DNA of 64,000 nt from Novilysobacter_A longmucuonensis (GTDB lineage Bacteria; Pseudomonadota; Gammaproteobacteria; Xanthomonadales; Xanthomonadaceae), in NCBI RefSeq assembly GCF_046600735.1, contig NZ_JBJMAW010000009.1, positions 1-64,000 on the forward strand, read 5' to 3'. Shown in pieces: positions 18,987 to 28,901 of this stretch. Both the position numbers and the translations under genes were made by a program. Within the stretch, counting starts at the first letter, position 1, and each line of letters starts with the position of its first letter. Below the pieces are notes generated by a model. It had not been told where the DNA came from. It did not search any database and saw nothing but the letters and a program-made list of their open reading frames with translations.

Positions 18987-19865
18987 TCAGCGTTGGCAGT
19001 GTGCGCACCAAACTGTCGCGCGCTGGCCGATCCAGGCCTGCTTCAGTGGACGCGCGCAGTGCCGGCAGGGCTCGCCGCCGCGGCCGTACACGAACAGTTC
19101 CTGCTCGAAATACCCGGGCGCGCCGTCGGGGCTGATGAAGTCGCGCAGGGTGGTGCCGCCGCGCGTGATCGCATGGACCAGGATGGCCTGCACCGCCTCG
19201 ACCAGCCGCGCATAGCGCAGCCGCGAAATCCGCCCTGCCGGCCGCAGCGGCGAAATGCCCGCGGCGAACAGGGCCTCGGCCGCGTAGATGTTGCCGACTC
19301 CGACTACCACGCGCTGGTCCATCAGGAAGTTCTTGACCGGCGCACTGCGACCGCGGCTCAGCGCGAACAGGTAGTCGCCGTCGAACCCGGTGGCACGGCC
19401 TGCGTCCACCGCCGGCGGCGACCCGTGCATCACGCCCGCATGCGGCAGCGGTTCGGGTCCGAGCGCGCTAAGCAGCGGGTGGACCTCGCCGGTCGGCTGC
19501 CACAACAGGCAGCCGAACCGGCGCGGGTCGTTGAACCGCAGCACCCGGGACGGCTGGTCGCCGGTCGCCTCCAGCGCGAGATCGACGTGGTCGTGCGCGC
19601 GCAACGGGGCATTGGCCGGCAGCACCCGCAGGCTGCCCGACATGCCCAGGTGCCACAGTGCGGTGCCGGCGGCGGTATCGATCAGCAGGTACTTGGCGCG
19701 CCGGCGTACCGCCTGGATGCGCTGGCCCGGCAGCCGTTCGCGGATGGCCTCGGGGATCGGCCAGCGCAGGTCGGGCCGGCGCAGCACCACCGCCTGCACG
19801 CGCCGGCCCTCCAGGTGCGGCGCCAGGCCGGCGCGCGTGGTCTCGACTTCGGGCAATTCGGGCAT
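18987..19865 (-). CDS. mutM: Formamidopyrimidine-DNA glycosylase
   Basis: Excises 8-oxoguanine and formamidopyrimidines and nicks the abasic site. 292 residues, about 20 more than usual. MPELPEVE gives the catalytic Pro2 and Glu3; KNFLMDQRVVVGVGNIYAAEALFAAGI is the H2TH element; the C-terminus is a CxxC...CxxC zinc finger (CRHC...CAHC). The extra residues sit after LGPEPL as PHAGVMHGSPPAVDAGRAT, an insertion in the linker before the H2TH domain. TAAGCT 6 bases before the ATG suggests a leaderless mRNA. Confidence 0.95.
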   Translation of the reverse strand: MPELPEVETTRAGLAPHLEGRRVQAVVLRRPDLRWPIPEAIRERLPGQRIQAVRRRAKYLLIDTAAGTALWHLGMSGSLRVLPANAPLRAHDHVDLALEATGDQPSRVLRFNDPRRFGCLLWQPTGEVHPLLSALGPEPLPHAGVMHGSPPAVDAGRATGFDGDYLFALSRGRSAPVKNFLMDQRVVVGVGNIYAAEALFAAGISPLRPAGRISRLRYARLVEAVQAILVHAITRGGTTLRDFISPDGAPGYFEQELFVYGRGGEPCRHCARPLKQAWIGQRATVWCAHCQR

Positions 19866-19871
19866 CGGCCA

Positions 19872-19877
19872 AGCTTA
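19872..19877 (-). promoter_or_regulatory. -10 box TAAGCT of mutM (leaderless)
   Basis: TAAGCT on the minus strand, 6 bases before the mutM ATG. The same hexamer serves the YdcH-like gene at 6859. Confidence 0.45.
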
Positions 19878-20106
19878 GGTTCTTCGAAGGCGGAGTGCGG
19901 AACCGATGCGGGCGCTGGGTGCGGCGGCGTGTTCATGAAACGCCTGCGGGGCCCCGGCCGCGCCTGACCTGCGCCACCGGCAGCGGCTTCCTTTTCGCGG
20001 GCCTGAACGCGCCCCGCTCCATACCCGTGCGGACGGCGGCCGCGGATGGCATCATCGTGCCTGGACCGATGCCGCTGGTGTGGTCCACCCGCTTTCCGGA
20101 GTATCC

Positions 20107-21291
20107 ATGTTCGCTTCCCTGCTCGATTTCCTCGCTGGCGGCCTGCTGCAGGCCAGCCTCGGCACGCTCGTGATCTATTTCCTGGTCGCCACCCAGCTCA
20201 CCATCTTCTCGGTGACGCTGTACCTGCATCGTTCGATGGCGCACCGCGCGGTGGACTTCCACCCGCTCATCGCCCACGTGTTCCGGTTCTGGACCTGGCT
20301 GACCACCTCGATGGTCACCAAGGAGTGGGCGGCGATCCACCGCAAGCACCACGCCAAGTGCGAGACCGAGGAGGACCCGCACAGCCCGCAGATCAAGGGC
20401 ATCAAGACGGTGTTCTGGCGGGGTGTCGAGCTGTATCGTGAGGCGCGCGCCGACCGCGAGTCGATCGAGAAGTACGGCAAGGGCTGCCCTGACGACTGGA
20501 TCGAGCGCAATCTCTACTCGCGCTGGCCGACCATGGGCCCGACCCTGCTGCTGTTCATCAGCTTCGCCCTGTTCGGCTTCGCCGGCGTGGCGCTCTGGGC
20601 GCTGCAGATGGCGTGGATCCCGTTCTGGGCCGCCGGCGTGGTCAACGGCCTCGGCCACTGGTGGGGCTATCGCAACTTCGAGACCGCCGATACCTCGACC
20701 AACCTGACCCCGTGGGGTGTCTGGATTGGCGGCGAAGAGCTGCACAACAACCACCACGCGTTTCCAAGTTCGGCCCGATTCGCGCTGCGCCGGTTCGAGT
20801 TCGACATCGGCTGGAGCACCATCAAGCTGTTCGAGAAGCTCGGCCTGGCCAAGGTGCTGCGCGTGGCGCCTTCGCTGGACGTGCGCCCGAACATCGCGAT
20901 GCCCGATGGCGAGACGCTGAAGGCGTTGCTGGCGATCCGCTTCCAGGCGATGACCGACTACTACCGCGGAGTCACCCTGCCGGCGCTGCGTGAGGCCGAC
21001 GACCGCCTGCCGCGACCGCTGCGCAAGGCACTGGCCGACGGCGGCCGCTGGCTTGACGACGGCAAGCGCGCGCGCCTGCAGGAGTGGCTGGCCGAGCGTC
21101 CGCGCATGGCGACGCTGGCCGACTACCGCCAGCGCCTGGCGCAGGTGCTGGACGATCGCTCGCACGACGCCCAGGCGCAGCTCGCGCGGCTGCATGCCTG
21201 GTGCGCCGACGCCGAAACCAGCGGCATCCGCGCGCTGGAGGAGTTCTCGGTCCGGCTCAAGGGTTACGCGCTGGTCCCGGCCCGCAGCTGA
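20107..21291 (+). CDS. Acyl-CoA/fatty-acid delta-9 desaturase family protein
   Basis: 394 residues. The membrane di-iron desaturase His boxes are all present: HRSMAH (about 43), HRKHH (about 79) and HNNHH (near residue 216). Hydrophobic segments flank them (LGTLVIYFLVATQLTIFSVTLYL; LLLFISFALFGFAGVALWAL). A long soluble C-terminal part (about 130 residues) follows. Expected to introduce a cis double bond into saturated acyl chains, tuning membrane fluidity. ATG chosen just before the first hydrophobic segment, with CGGAGT upstream. A terminator follows the stop. Confidence 0.92.
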   Translation: MFASLLDFLAGGLLQASLGTLVIYFLVATQLTIFSVTLYLHRSMAHRAVDFHPLIAHVFRFWTWLTTSMVTKEWAAIHRKHHAKCETEEDPHSPQIKGIKTVFWRGVELYREARADRESIEKYGKGCPDDWIERNLYSRWPTMGPTLLLFISFALFGFAGVALWALQMAWIPFWAAGVVNGLGHWWGYRNFETADTSTNLTPWGVWIGGEELHNNHHAFPSSARFALRRFEFDIGWSTIKLFEKLGLAKVLRVAPSLDVRPNIAMPDGETLKALLAIRFQAMTDYYRGVTLPALREADDRLPRPLRKALADGGRWLDDGKRARLQEWLAERPRMATLADYRQRLAQVLDDRSHDAQAQLARLHAWCADAETSGIRALEEFSVRLKGYALVPARS

Positions 21292-21332
21292 GCGAGCGGC
21301 CGCGGCCGTGATCTCCCGCGCATTCGCGCACG

Positions 21333-21363
21333 AAAAACCCGCGCCTGACCGCGCGGTTTTTTT
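21333..21363 (+). terminator. Rho-independent terminator behind the desaturase gene
   Basis: Stem CCGCGC/GCGCGG with loop CTGACC, flanked by an A-run and followed by seven T. It lies 42 bases after the desaturase stop and separates it from the EF-hand gene. Confidence 0.85.
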
Positions 21364-21388
21364 GTGCGCGTCGGGTCCGGTCACTCAC

Positions 21389-21820
21389 GTGGCCCCCCCC
21401 TTTGAAAAAGGGGAGCAGGGGGGATTTGCTTCTGCTCCCGAGCAACAGCAAATCTCCCCCAAGCCTCCGCAGCGAGCAACAGCCAACGCTCCCGCGCTGG
21501 CACTAGCCACAGCGCTCCTGCTGTTGCCGTTGTTCGCCAGCGCGCAGGTCCGCGCCACCGGCGATTACCTGCAGCGCATGGACAGCGACGGCGACGGCCA
21601 CGTGTCGTTGGCCGAGTACCAGGCGTGGATGGGCTACGCGTTCGGGCAGATGGATCGCAACCACGATGACGTGCTGAGCGCCAATGAACTGCCCGGCGGC
21701 CGCGGCCGTCCGGTCAGCCTGGCCGAGCATCGGCAGGCGCTGGCCGAGGCATTCAACCGTCAGGACCGCAATGGCGACGGCGCGCTGGACGCGCGCGAAC
21801 TGGCGGCGCCGCCGCAATAG
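21389..21820 (+). CDS. EF-hand calcium-binding secreted protein (start uncertain)
   Basis: Three EF-hand loops are clear: DSDGDGHVSLAE, DRNHDDVLSANE and DRNGDGALDARE. They follow a signal-peptide core (ALALATALLLLPLFASA-QV), so the mature protein is periplasmic or secreted, probably calcium binding. No ATG precedes the signal peptide. The GTG at 21389 lies after the terminator and inside a repeat, giving 143 residues with a 35-residue odd N-terminus (APPFEKGEQGG...). A repeat insertion may have replaced the original start, so the gene may be silenced or translated from a weak codon. Confidence 0.65.
   Translation: MAPPFEKGEQGGFASAPEQQQISPKPPQRATANAPALALATALLLLPLFASAQVRATGDYLQRMDSDGDGHVSLAEYQAWMGYAFGQMDRNHDDVLSANELPGGRGRPVSLAEHRQALAEAFNRQDRNGDGALDARELAAPPQ
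21397..21459. repeat. CCCCTTTGAAAAAGGGG hairpin with AAATC(T)CCCC arms
   Basis: CCCCTTT-GAA-AAAGGGG (21397-21413) is followed by GGGGGGATTTGC and its inverted copy GCAAATCTCCCCC. The words GAGCAACAGCAAATC occur here and also at 24651-24665, so these two sites are copies of the same compound element. Confidence 0.75.
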
Positions 21821-21845
21821 TGGTCGCGCAGCCGCGCGGGCTGCG

Positions 21846-22430
21846 TCATGGCATCCGCTGTGGCAACCGGTGGTGCTCTTCCTCGACGATGTAACGCAGC
21901 AGCTCGTCGTCCGGCGGCGGTTGGTCGTTGAGGAACACGCTGATGTCGCCGGTCACCTCCAGGATCGCGTACTGCACCTGCGCCAGCGAACGCGCGCCCT
22001 TGACCCGCAGTTCGGCGTAGAGCTCGCGCTGGGTGGTGCGTTCGCTGCGCAGGGCGTCATGGTCGACCACGCCATCGGCCACCAGCACCCGCGAGCGTGA
22101 TTCCACGTAGTCGCGCACCTGCCGCGAATGCCCGCTGAGCATCTCCAGCAGCATGGTCAGGCTGGTTATCCCGACCAGGATCAGCGCCGCATAGATCAAC
22201 GGCACGGTCGGATACAGCAGCGCGTCGCCGGCGGCCGAACCCAACGCGATCATCAGCATCTGCTGCATGGGGCTGAGGTTCTTCTGGCCGCGCTTGCCCA
22301 GCAGCCGCATCACCAGCAACAGGAGGCAGAACACCACCACGCACTTCAGTGCGACTTCCGCCAGATAGGAGTAGGGCTGCAGGCCCAGCAGCAGGCGGTC
22401 CCAGTGGAACGGTTCGAAGTCGGTTTCCAT
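21846..22430 (-). CDS. DUF421 (YetF/YcaP-like) membrane protein
   Basis: 194 residues. Three membrane segments (VALKCVVVFCLLLLVMRLLGKR; MQQMLMIALGSAAGDALLY; LIYAALILVGITSLTMLLEML) carry the family pattern RLLGKRGQKNLSPMQ and GSAAGD, followed by a soluble DUF421 domain (RSRVLVADGVVDHDAL...LYAELRVKGARSLAQVQYAILEVTGDISV). Function is unknown; in Bacillus YetF relatives act on spore-membrane lipids. The ATG at 22430 is chosen over 22460, which would add 10 residues. Divergent from acs. Confidence 0.88.
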   Translation of the reverse strand: METDFEPFHWDRLLLGLQPYSYLAEVALKCVVVFCLLLLVMRLLGKRGQKNLSPMQQMLMIALGSAAGDALLYPTVPLIYAALILVGITSLTMLLEMLSGHSRQVRDYVESRSRVLVADGVVDHDALRSERTTQRELYAELRVKGARSLAQVQYAILEVTGDISVFLNDQPPPDDELLRYIVEEEHHRLPQRMP

Positions 22431-22641
22431 GGCGGATCCGGCGGCGGCAGAGGCCGTCATCTATAGGGCGCGCGGTGTGAGCGCGGTGACGAGGCAACGC
22501 GCGGCCAAAGCGCGGATGCCGGGTGCGGCCCGTGGGCTCCAGCGTCCCGCCCCTGCAAAAGCGGCGCATGCGCGTCACCGCGGCCACGCCGGCGGATGCG
22601 GCACACTGGGGCCCCTGCCGAATCGCTGCCCGGAGCGCGCC

Positions 22642-24609
<1,968 letters not shown>

Positions 24610-24630
24610 GCTTCACGGCAACTGCAGATT

Positions 24631-24703
24631 CACAAGCAACAGCAAACCCCCGAGCAACAGCAAATCCCCCCCCACCCCCCTTTGAAAAAGGGGGGTGGGG
24701 GGG
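24631..24703. repeat. Perfect 17-bp C/G hairpin plus AGCAACAGCAAA repeats
   Basis: Two copies of AGCAACAGCAAA lead into CCCCCCCACCCCCCTTT, a GAA loop, and the exact complement (24667-24703). No T-run follows, so it is not a standard terminator. It lies between acs and the patatin gene. Same family as 21397 and 5942. Confidence 0.85.
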
Positions 24704-24801
24704 TGCTCTTCCCGGAGCTAGTGTGGCCGCCACCGCATCCGGTCGGCTCGCGTTCCGGGGTTCGCGCGTATCCTCCGGCGGCTGCACCATCCACCGCCAC
24801 C

Positions 24802-25857
24802 ATGACCGTACTGATGCCGATAAGAACCTCGCGCCGCTTTCGCCCGTTGCCGGCCCTGTCGTTGGTGCTTGCCCCGCTGCTGTTGGCCGCCTGCGCCGGC
24901 AACCTCAAGCCGACGGCTCCGGTCGATGTGGCGCCACCCCCGCCGCCGCCGGAGATCCGCATCGGTATCGCGCTCGGCGGTGGCGCGGCCAAGGGGTTCG
25001 CCCACATCGGCGTGATCAAGATGCTCGAAGCCGGTGGCATCAAGCCCGACGTGGTGGCCGGCACCAGCGCCGGCAGTATCGTCGGCGCGTTCTACGCCAG
25101 CGGCATGGACGCGTTCCAGATGCAGCAGCGTGCCGTTGCCCTGGACGAGGCCAGCATCCGCGATGTCAGCCTGTTCTCCGGTGGCGTGATCAAGGGCCAG
25201 AAGCTGCAGGACTACGTCAACGAGCAGGTGGATGACCGGTTCATCGAGCACATGCACAAGCCGTTCATTGCGGTGGCCACCCAGTTGGAAACGGGCCAGC
25301 GCACCTTCTTCGATCGCGGCAACACCGGACGTGCGGTGCGCGCATCCAGCAGCATTCCCGGCGTGTTCGAGCCGGCCGCGATTGGCCCGTCGCGCTACGT
25401 CGACGGCGGCGTGGTCAGCCCGGTCCCGGTCGATGCCGCGCGCCACCTCGGCGCCGACTTCGTGATCGCGGTGGACGTCTCCACCAGGGACGCCGGGACC
25501 GCGCCCACGCACATGGTCGGAATCATCGGCCGGTCGGTCGCCATCATGGGCCAGATGCTCGGCGCGCAGGAACTCGCACGCGCCGACGTGGTGATCCGGC
25601 CGAAGGTCAGCGACATCGGCCCGGCCGATTTCGAGCAGCGCAGCCGCGCGATACTGGAAGGCGAGAAAGCCGCACTTGCGGCGATGCCGCAGATCCGCGC
25701 CAAGCTCGCGCGCCTGCAGCAGGAACGTGCCGCCACCCTGGCACCGCCGCCGCCGGTGCGGGAGCAGACCGCAACGCGATGCGACCGCGGGTTGTTTGGC
25801 ATCGGCGGGCTGCTGCGTCGCGATGAAGCCTGCGCAGGCGATAGCGCGGCGCGCTAG
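24802..25857 (+). CDS. Patatin-like phospholipase lipoprotein (RssA-like)
   Basis: 351 residues. Lipobox LLLAAC (Cys31), a Pro-rich linker, then a patatin domain: GGGAAKG oxyanion hole (59-65), GTSAG nucleophile elbow with Ser89, and catalytic Asp in DGG (201-203). The Ser-Asp dyad is intact, so a lipid acyl hydrolase attached to a membrane by its lipid anchor is expected. The substrate is unknown. The ATG at 24802 precedes the signal peptide; a second Met is 12 bases further. A terminator lies about 120 bases downstream. Confidence 0.9.
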   Translation: MTVLMPIRTSRRFRPLPALSLVLAPLLLAACAGNLKPTAPVDVAPPPPPPEIRIGIALGGGAAKGFAHIGVIKMLEAGGIKPDVVAGTSAGSIVGAFYASGMDAFQMQQRAVALDEASIRDVSLFSGGVIKGQKLQDYVNEQVDDRFIEHMHKPFIAVATQLETGQRTFFDRGNTGRAVRASSSIPGVFEPAAIGPSRYVDGGVVSPVPVDAARHLGADFVIAVDVSTRDAGTAPTHMVGIIGRSVAIMGQMLGAQELARADVVIRPKVSDIGPADFEQRSRAILEGEKAALAAMPQIRAKLARLQQERAATLAPPPPVREQTATRCDRGLFGIGGLLRRDEACAGDSAAR

Positions 25858-25978
25858 CCCGTCCGCACATCAGCCGCACGGGCGTTATGTCGGCGCATGG
25901 GCACGTGCCTGGCAGGAGCTCGAGTGGGCCACGCCCTGGGCGAGGCCCTTGCCGGGAGCACGGGAGCACGGGAGCAAC

Positions 25979-26001
25979 AAAAAACCCGCCGTGCGGCGGG
26001 T
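25979..26001 (-). terminator. Terminator of the rpmB-rpmG operon
   Basis: Stem ACCCGCC/GGCGGGT with loop GTGC. Read on the minus strand it ends in a run of T, so it suits the ribosomal operon. It could also slow transcripts from the patatin gene on the plus strand. Confidence 0.75.
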
Positions 26002-26038
26002 TCTTTGCGTACAAGCTGGAAGGCGCTGCTCGATCTGG

Positions 26039-26065
26039 TGGATCCCCGCCTTCGCGGGGATGACG
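26039..26065. repeat. GGATCCCCGCCTTCGCGGGG palindromic element
   Basis: Hairpin ATCCCCGC-CTTC-GCGGGGAT followed by GACGCAGTGAC. This is the widespread intergenic word TGGATCCCCGC...GCGGGGATGAC of many proteobacteria. It lies between the terminator and rpmG. A second small palindrome (CGTTCGC-GTT-GCGAACG) follows directly. Confidence 0.8.
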
Positions 26066-26106
26066 CAGTGACACAAAGGCGTTCGCGTTGCGAACGCGTC
26101 ACTGCG

Positions 26107-26271
26107 TCACTTGATCTTGCCTTCCTTGTAGATCACGTGCTTGCGGACGACGGGATCGTACTTCTTGATCTCCATCTTGGCCGGCGTGTTCTTCTTGTTC
26201 TTGTCGGTGGTGTAGAAGTGGCCGGTGTTGGCCGAAGAGATCAGGCGGATCTTGTCGCGCTTGGAAGCCAT
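26107..26271 (-). CDS. rpmG: 50S ribosomal protein L33 (zinc-free type)
   Basis: 54 residues: MASKRDKIRLISSANTGHFY, then TTDKNKKNTPAKMEIKKYDP and VVRKHVIYKEGKIK. No cysteine is present, so this is the C-minus form that does not bind zinc. GAGGAGGA lies 7 bases before the ATG. It follows rpmB by 13 bases, the conserved rpmB-rpmG pair. Confidence 0.97.
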   Translation of the reverse strand: MASKRDKIRLISSANTGHFYTTDKNKKNTPAKMEIKKYDPVVRKHVIYKEGKIK

Positions 26272-26284
26272 GGGTCAGTCCTCC

Positions 26285-26521
26285 TCAGATCTTTTCGCCG
26301 CGGGCGCGGAGATCGGCCAGAACGGAGTCGATGCCGTTCTTGTCGATGGTGCGCATGGCGTTGGCGGATACGCGCAGCTTCACCCAACGGTTCTCACTGG
26401 CGACCCAGAAGCGGCGCTCGTGGAGATTGGGCATGAAACGGCGGCGGGTCTTGTTCATGGCGTGCGAGACGTTGTTGCCAGTCGTCGTTCGCTTGCCGGT
26501 TACTTGGCATACACGGGACAT
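26285..26521 (-). CDS. rpmB: 50S ribosomal protein L28
   Basis: 78 residues, starting MSRVCQVTGKRTTTGNNVSH with the family RRFMPNLHERRFW block. The ATG at 26521 is preceded by GAGGTG. An ATG far upstream (26719) would add 66 unrelated residues. First gene of the rpmB-rpmG operon. Confidence 0.97.
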   Translation of the reverse strand: MSRVCQVTGKRTTTGNNVSHAMNKTRRRFMPNLHERRFWVASENRWVKLRVSANAMRTIDKNGIDSVLADLRARGEKI

Positions 26522-26690
26522 ACGCACCTCGAAAGGATGTTGGGTGCTTCCCTTGGCCAGGGAGGCGGCGGCCCCGCCATCGACCGATGGCGCGCAATGC
26601 GGGTTGGAATCCTGCCGCGTCGGACGGCCCGGAATCGCGCTTCCGGGGGTGTCCTGCGCACCGGGGTGGGCTGGACGCAGCGAGCCGCGC

Positions 26691-26719
26691 ATTATGCTGT
26701 GGTTTTCAGTGCTCTGCAA
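26691..26719 (-). promoter_or_regulatory. Promoter of rpmB-rpmG
   Basis: On the minus strand TTGCAG (26714-26719), 17 bases, CATAAT (26691-26696). This leaves a leader of about 160 bases before rpmB. I see no further gene in 26522-26844; the rest is the leader and a REP pair. Confidence 0.6.
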
Positions 26720-26759
26720 GCAGTTGGCGCCTGCGGTGAGGCCGGTCGTCAGGTGACCT

Positions 26760-26828
26760 GTAGGAGCAACGTGAGTCGCGATAACGCCAGCGCTCGAAGC
26801 TACAAACCGCGACTCACGTCGCTCCTAC
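26760..26828. repeat. GTAG-headed REP pair (CGACGTGAGTCG core)
   Basis: Left arm GTAGGAGCAACGTGAGTCGC (one change from the copy at 2982) and right arm GCGACTCACGTCGCTCCTAC. Lies between parB and the rpmB promoter. Confidence 0.9.
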
Positions 26829-26844
26829 ATGAGAGGAGCAGGGA

Positions 26845-27840
26845 TCACGCGGTGGGCGTGCGCAGCTTTTCCAGCACGCCTTCGAGCGAGTCCAGGTCGC
26901 TGTAGTGGATCACCAGCCGGCCCTTGCCGCCGCGGCCGTGCAGCACGTTGACCTTGGTGCTGAGCGACTCGGACAGCTCGCGCTCCAGGGTGACGATGTC
27001 GGCCTGCGGCTTGACCTTGCCGGGCCTGGGCTTGCGGCCGCTGTCAGGCACCCGGCCGAGTGCGAACTGCTGGGCGCGGTGCTCGACCTCGCGCACCGAC
27101 CAGCCGTGCTCGGCGGCATCGCTGGCGAGCTTGCCGGCGAGTTCCGGCGACAACGTCAGCAGGGCCCGCGCGTGGCCCATCTCCAGCCGGCGCGACTCGA
27201 CCAGGGCGCGGATCGCCGGCGGCAGCTCCAGCAGGCGCAGCAGGTTGGACACCGCCGCGCGCGAGCGGCCGACCGCTTCGGCGGCCTGGGCGTGGGTCAG
27301 GTCGAATTCGTCGATCAGCCGCTGCAGCGCGGTGGCTTCCTCCAGCGGGTTGAGGTCCTCGCGCTGGATGTTCTCGATCAGCGCCATTGCCACGACCGTG
27401 CGGTCGTCGACCTCGCGCACCACCACCGGGATATCGCTGAGTCCAGCGAGCTTGCTCGCGCGCCAGCGGCGCTCGCCGGCGATGATCTCGTAGGTGCGGC
27501 TGCCGCGCACCGCCTCGCCGTTGCGCGCTTCGCGCACGACCTCCCGGACCACGATCGGCTGGATCACGCCCTGCGCCTTGATCGACTCGGCCAGCTCGGC
27601 CAGCTTGTCCTGGTCCCAGTGCTTGCGCGGCTGGTACTTGCCCGGCGCGAGCGCATCGACCGGCAGGGTGCGCAGGGTGTCGTCCGGGCTGGCTTCCAGC
27701 GCCGGCGCCCCGGCGGCGGCTTTGGGCCCGAGCAGCGCTTCCAGGCCGCGGCCGAGGCCGCGCTTCTTGGCCGCGCCGCCGGCGGCGGCCTTGTCGGTGC
27801 TCTTGGCGCCGGCCTTGTCGACGTCCTTGGCGGAACTCAT
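26845..27840 (-). CDS. parB: Chromosome-partitioning protein ParB
   Basis: 331 residues. N-terminal KKRGLGRGLEALLG, then the ParB/Spo0J nuclease-like CTP-binding domain (YQPRKHWDQDKLAELAESIKAQGVIQPIVVR; AGERRWRASKLAG), the helix-turn-helix (LTHAQAAEAVGRSRAAVSNLLRLLELP) that reads parS, and a C-terminal dimerisation part (NVLHGRGGKGRLVIHYSDLDSLEGVLEKL). The start overlaps the parA stop by 4 bases (ATGA). An N-terminal Lys/Ala-rich leader of about 25 residues would be the ParA-contact region. Confidence 0.96.
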   Translation of the reverse strand: MSSAKDVDKAGAKSTDKAAAGGAAKKRGLGRGLEALLGPKAAAGAPALEASPDDTLRTLPVDALAPGKYQPRKHWDQDKLAELAESIKAQGVIQPIVVREVVREARNGEAVRGSRTYEIIAGERRWRASKLAGLSDIPVVVREVDDRTVVAMALIENIQREDLNPLEEATALQRLIDEFDLTHAQAAEAVGRSRAAVSNLLRLLELPPAIRALVESRRLEMGHARALLTLSPELAGKLASDAAEHGWSVREVEHRAQQFALGRVPDSGRKPRPGKVKPQADIVTLERELSESLSTKVNVLHGRGGKGRLVIHYSDLDSLEGVLEKLRTPTA

Positions 27841-28652
27841 GCCGCGGTCTCCTGCGATGCGGGGGTGGCCGGTCGCGCCGGCTGGTCGCGCTCGCGCTGG
27901 CGGCGCAGCACCTCGCCGGCCAGGCCAAGGTAGGCAATGCCGCCGCGGCTGGCGCGGTCGTAGCCGACGATGCTCTGGCCGTGGCTGGGCGCCTCGGCCA
28001 GGCGCACGTTGCGCGGCACGATGGTGCGGAACACGCGGTCGCCGAAGTGGTTGGTCAGTTCGGCCGAGACCGCATTAGCGAGGTTGTTGCGCACATCGAA
28101 CATGGTGCGCAGCACGCCCTCGATCTCGAGCGCGGGATTGAGCCGGGACTTCATGCCTTCGATGGTGTCGAGCAGCGCGCTGACGCCCTCGAGCGCGTAG
28201 TACTCGCACTGCATCGGCACGATGATCGAGTCGGCCGCGGTCAGCGCGTTGATCGTCAGCAGCGACAGCGCCGGCGGGCAGTCGATCAGGACGAAGTCGT
28301 AGTTGCCGGCGACCGGTGCGAGCGCGCGCTTGAGCCGCAGTTCGCGGTCGTCCTGGTCCATCAGCCGGATCTCGGCCGCGGTCAGGTCGATGTTGCCCGG
28401 CAGCAGGTCGAAGTCCTCCGGCGTGCGCACGATCACGGTGGCGATGTCGGCCTCGCCCAGCATCACCTCGCAGACCGACTCCTCCAGCTCGCGCTTGTTG
28501 ACGCCGCTGCCCATGGTCGCGTTGCCCTGCGGGTCCAGGTCGATCAGCAGCACGCGCTTGGGCGTGCGCGCGAGCGCGGCGGCCAGGTTGACCGCGGTGG
28601 TGGTCTTGCCGACCCCGCCTTTCTGGTTGGCGACGGCGATGATGCGGGCCAT
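27837..28652 (-). CDS. parA: Chromosome-partitioning ATPase ParA
   Basis: 271 residues; MARIIAVANQKGGVGKTTTA gives the deviant Walker A (KGGVGKT, 11-17), then LLIDLDPQGNATMG and DFVLIDCPPALSLLTINAL. It moves ParB-parS complexes apart during segregation. AGGGGA precedes the ATG. Translationally coupled to parB. An upstream in-frame ATG at 28787 would add 45 residues ahead of the conserved MARIIAVANQKGG start and was not used. Confidence 0.96.
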   Translation of the reverse strand: MARIIAVANQKGGVGKTTTAVNLAAALARTPKRVLLIDLDPQGNATMGSGVNKRELEESVCEVMLGEADIATVIVRTPEDFDLLPGNIDLTAAEIRLMDQDDRELRLKRALAPVAGNYDFVLIDCPPALSLLTINALTAADSIIVPMQCEYYALEGVSALLDTIEGMKSRLNPALEIEGVLRTMFDVRNNLANAVSAELTNHFGDRVFRTIVPRNVRLAEAPSHGQSIVGYDRASRGGIAYLGLAGEVLRRQRERDQPARPATPASQETAA

Positions 28653-28709
28653 GCGGCTCGTCCCCTGTGGCTGGTGCGAAGAGGGCGCGGGGCGCCGCTC
28701 GGACCGGGG

Positions 28710-28715
28710 ATTATG
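28710..28715 (-). promoter_or_regulatory. Candidate -10 (CATAAT) of parA-parB
   Basis: CATAAT on the minus strand, 57 bases before the parA ATG, giving a leader of about 50 bases. The -35 is unclear. Confidence 0.4.
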
Positions 28716-28813
28716 CCCGCCTCGGCCGGGGCTTGCTGGAACCGGAGGCCGGAGCTGCGACGGCGGTCGCGGGCCGGGATTGCCCATGAGCCGCCCGAAA
28801 GTCGGCCCGGCCC

Positions 28814-28888
28814 GTAGGAGCGGCTTCAGCCGCGAACCAGAACCCTCGACCCGCGTACCTGGCCGATCGCGGCTGAAGCCGCTCCTAC
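28814..28888. repeat. GTAG-headed REP pair (CGGCTTCAGCCG core)
   Basis: Arms from 28814 (GTAGGAGCGGCTTCAGCCGC) and to 28888 (complement), with a 29-base middle. It separates rsmG from parA, which are otherwise commonly adjacent near replication origins. Confidence 0.92.
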
Positions 28889-28901
28889 CACAGCCCCGCT
28901 G

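Noticed and set aside
21308..21388. GTG at 21308 as start of the EF-hand gene
   Set aside because: It lies before a strong terminator and the product would contain the terminator as coding sequence.
26522..26690. Riboswitch in the rpmB leader
   Set aside because: The leader is about 160 bases but I could not find a consistent paired core matching a known class.
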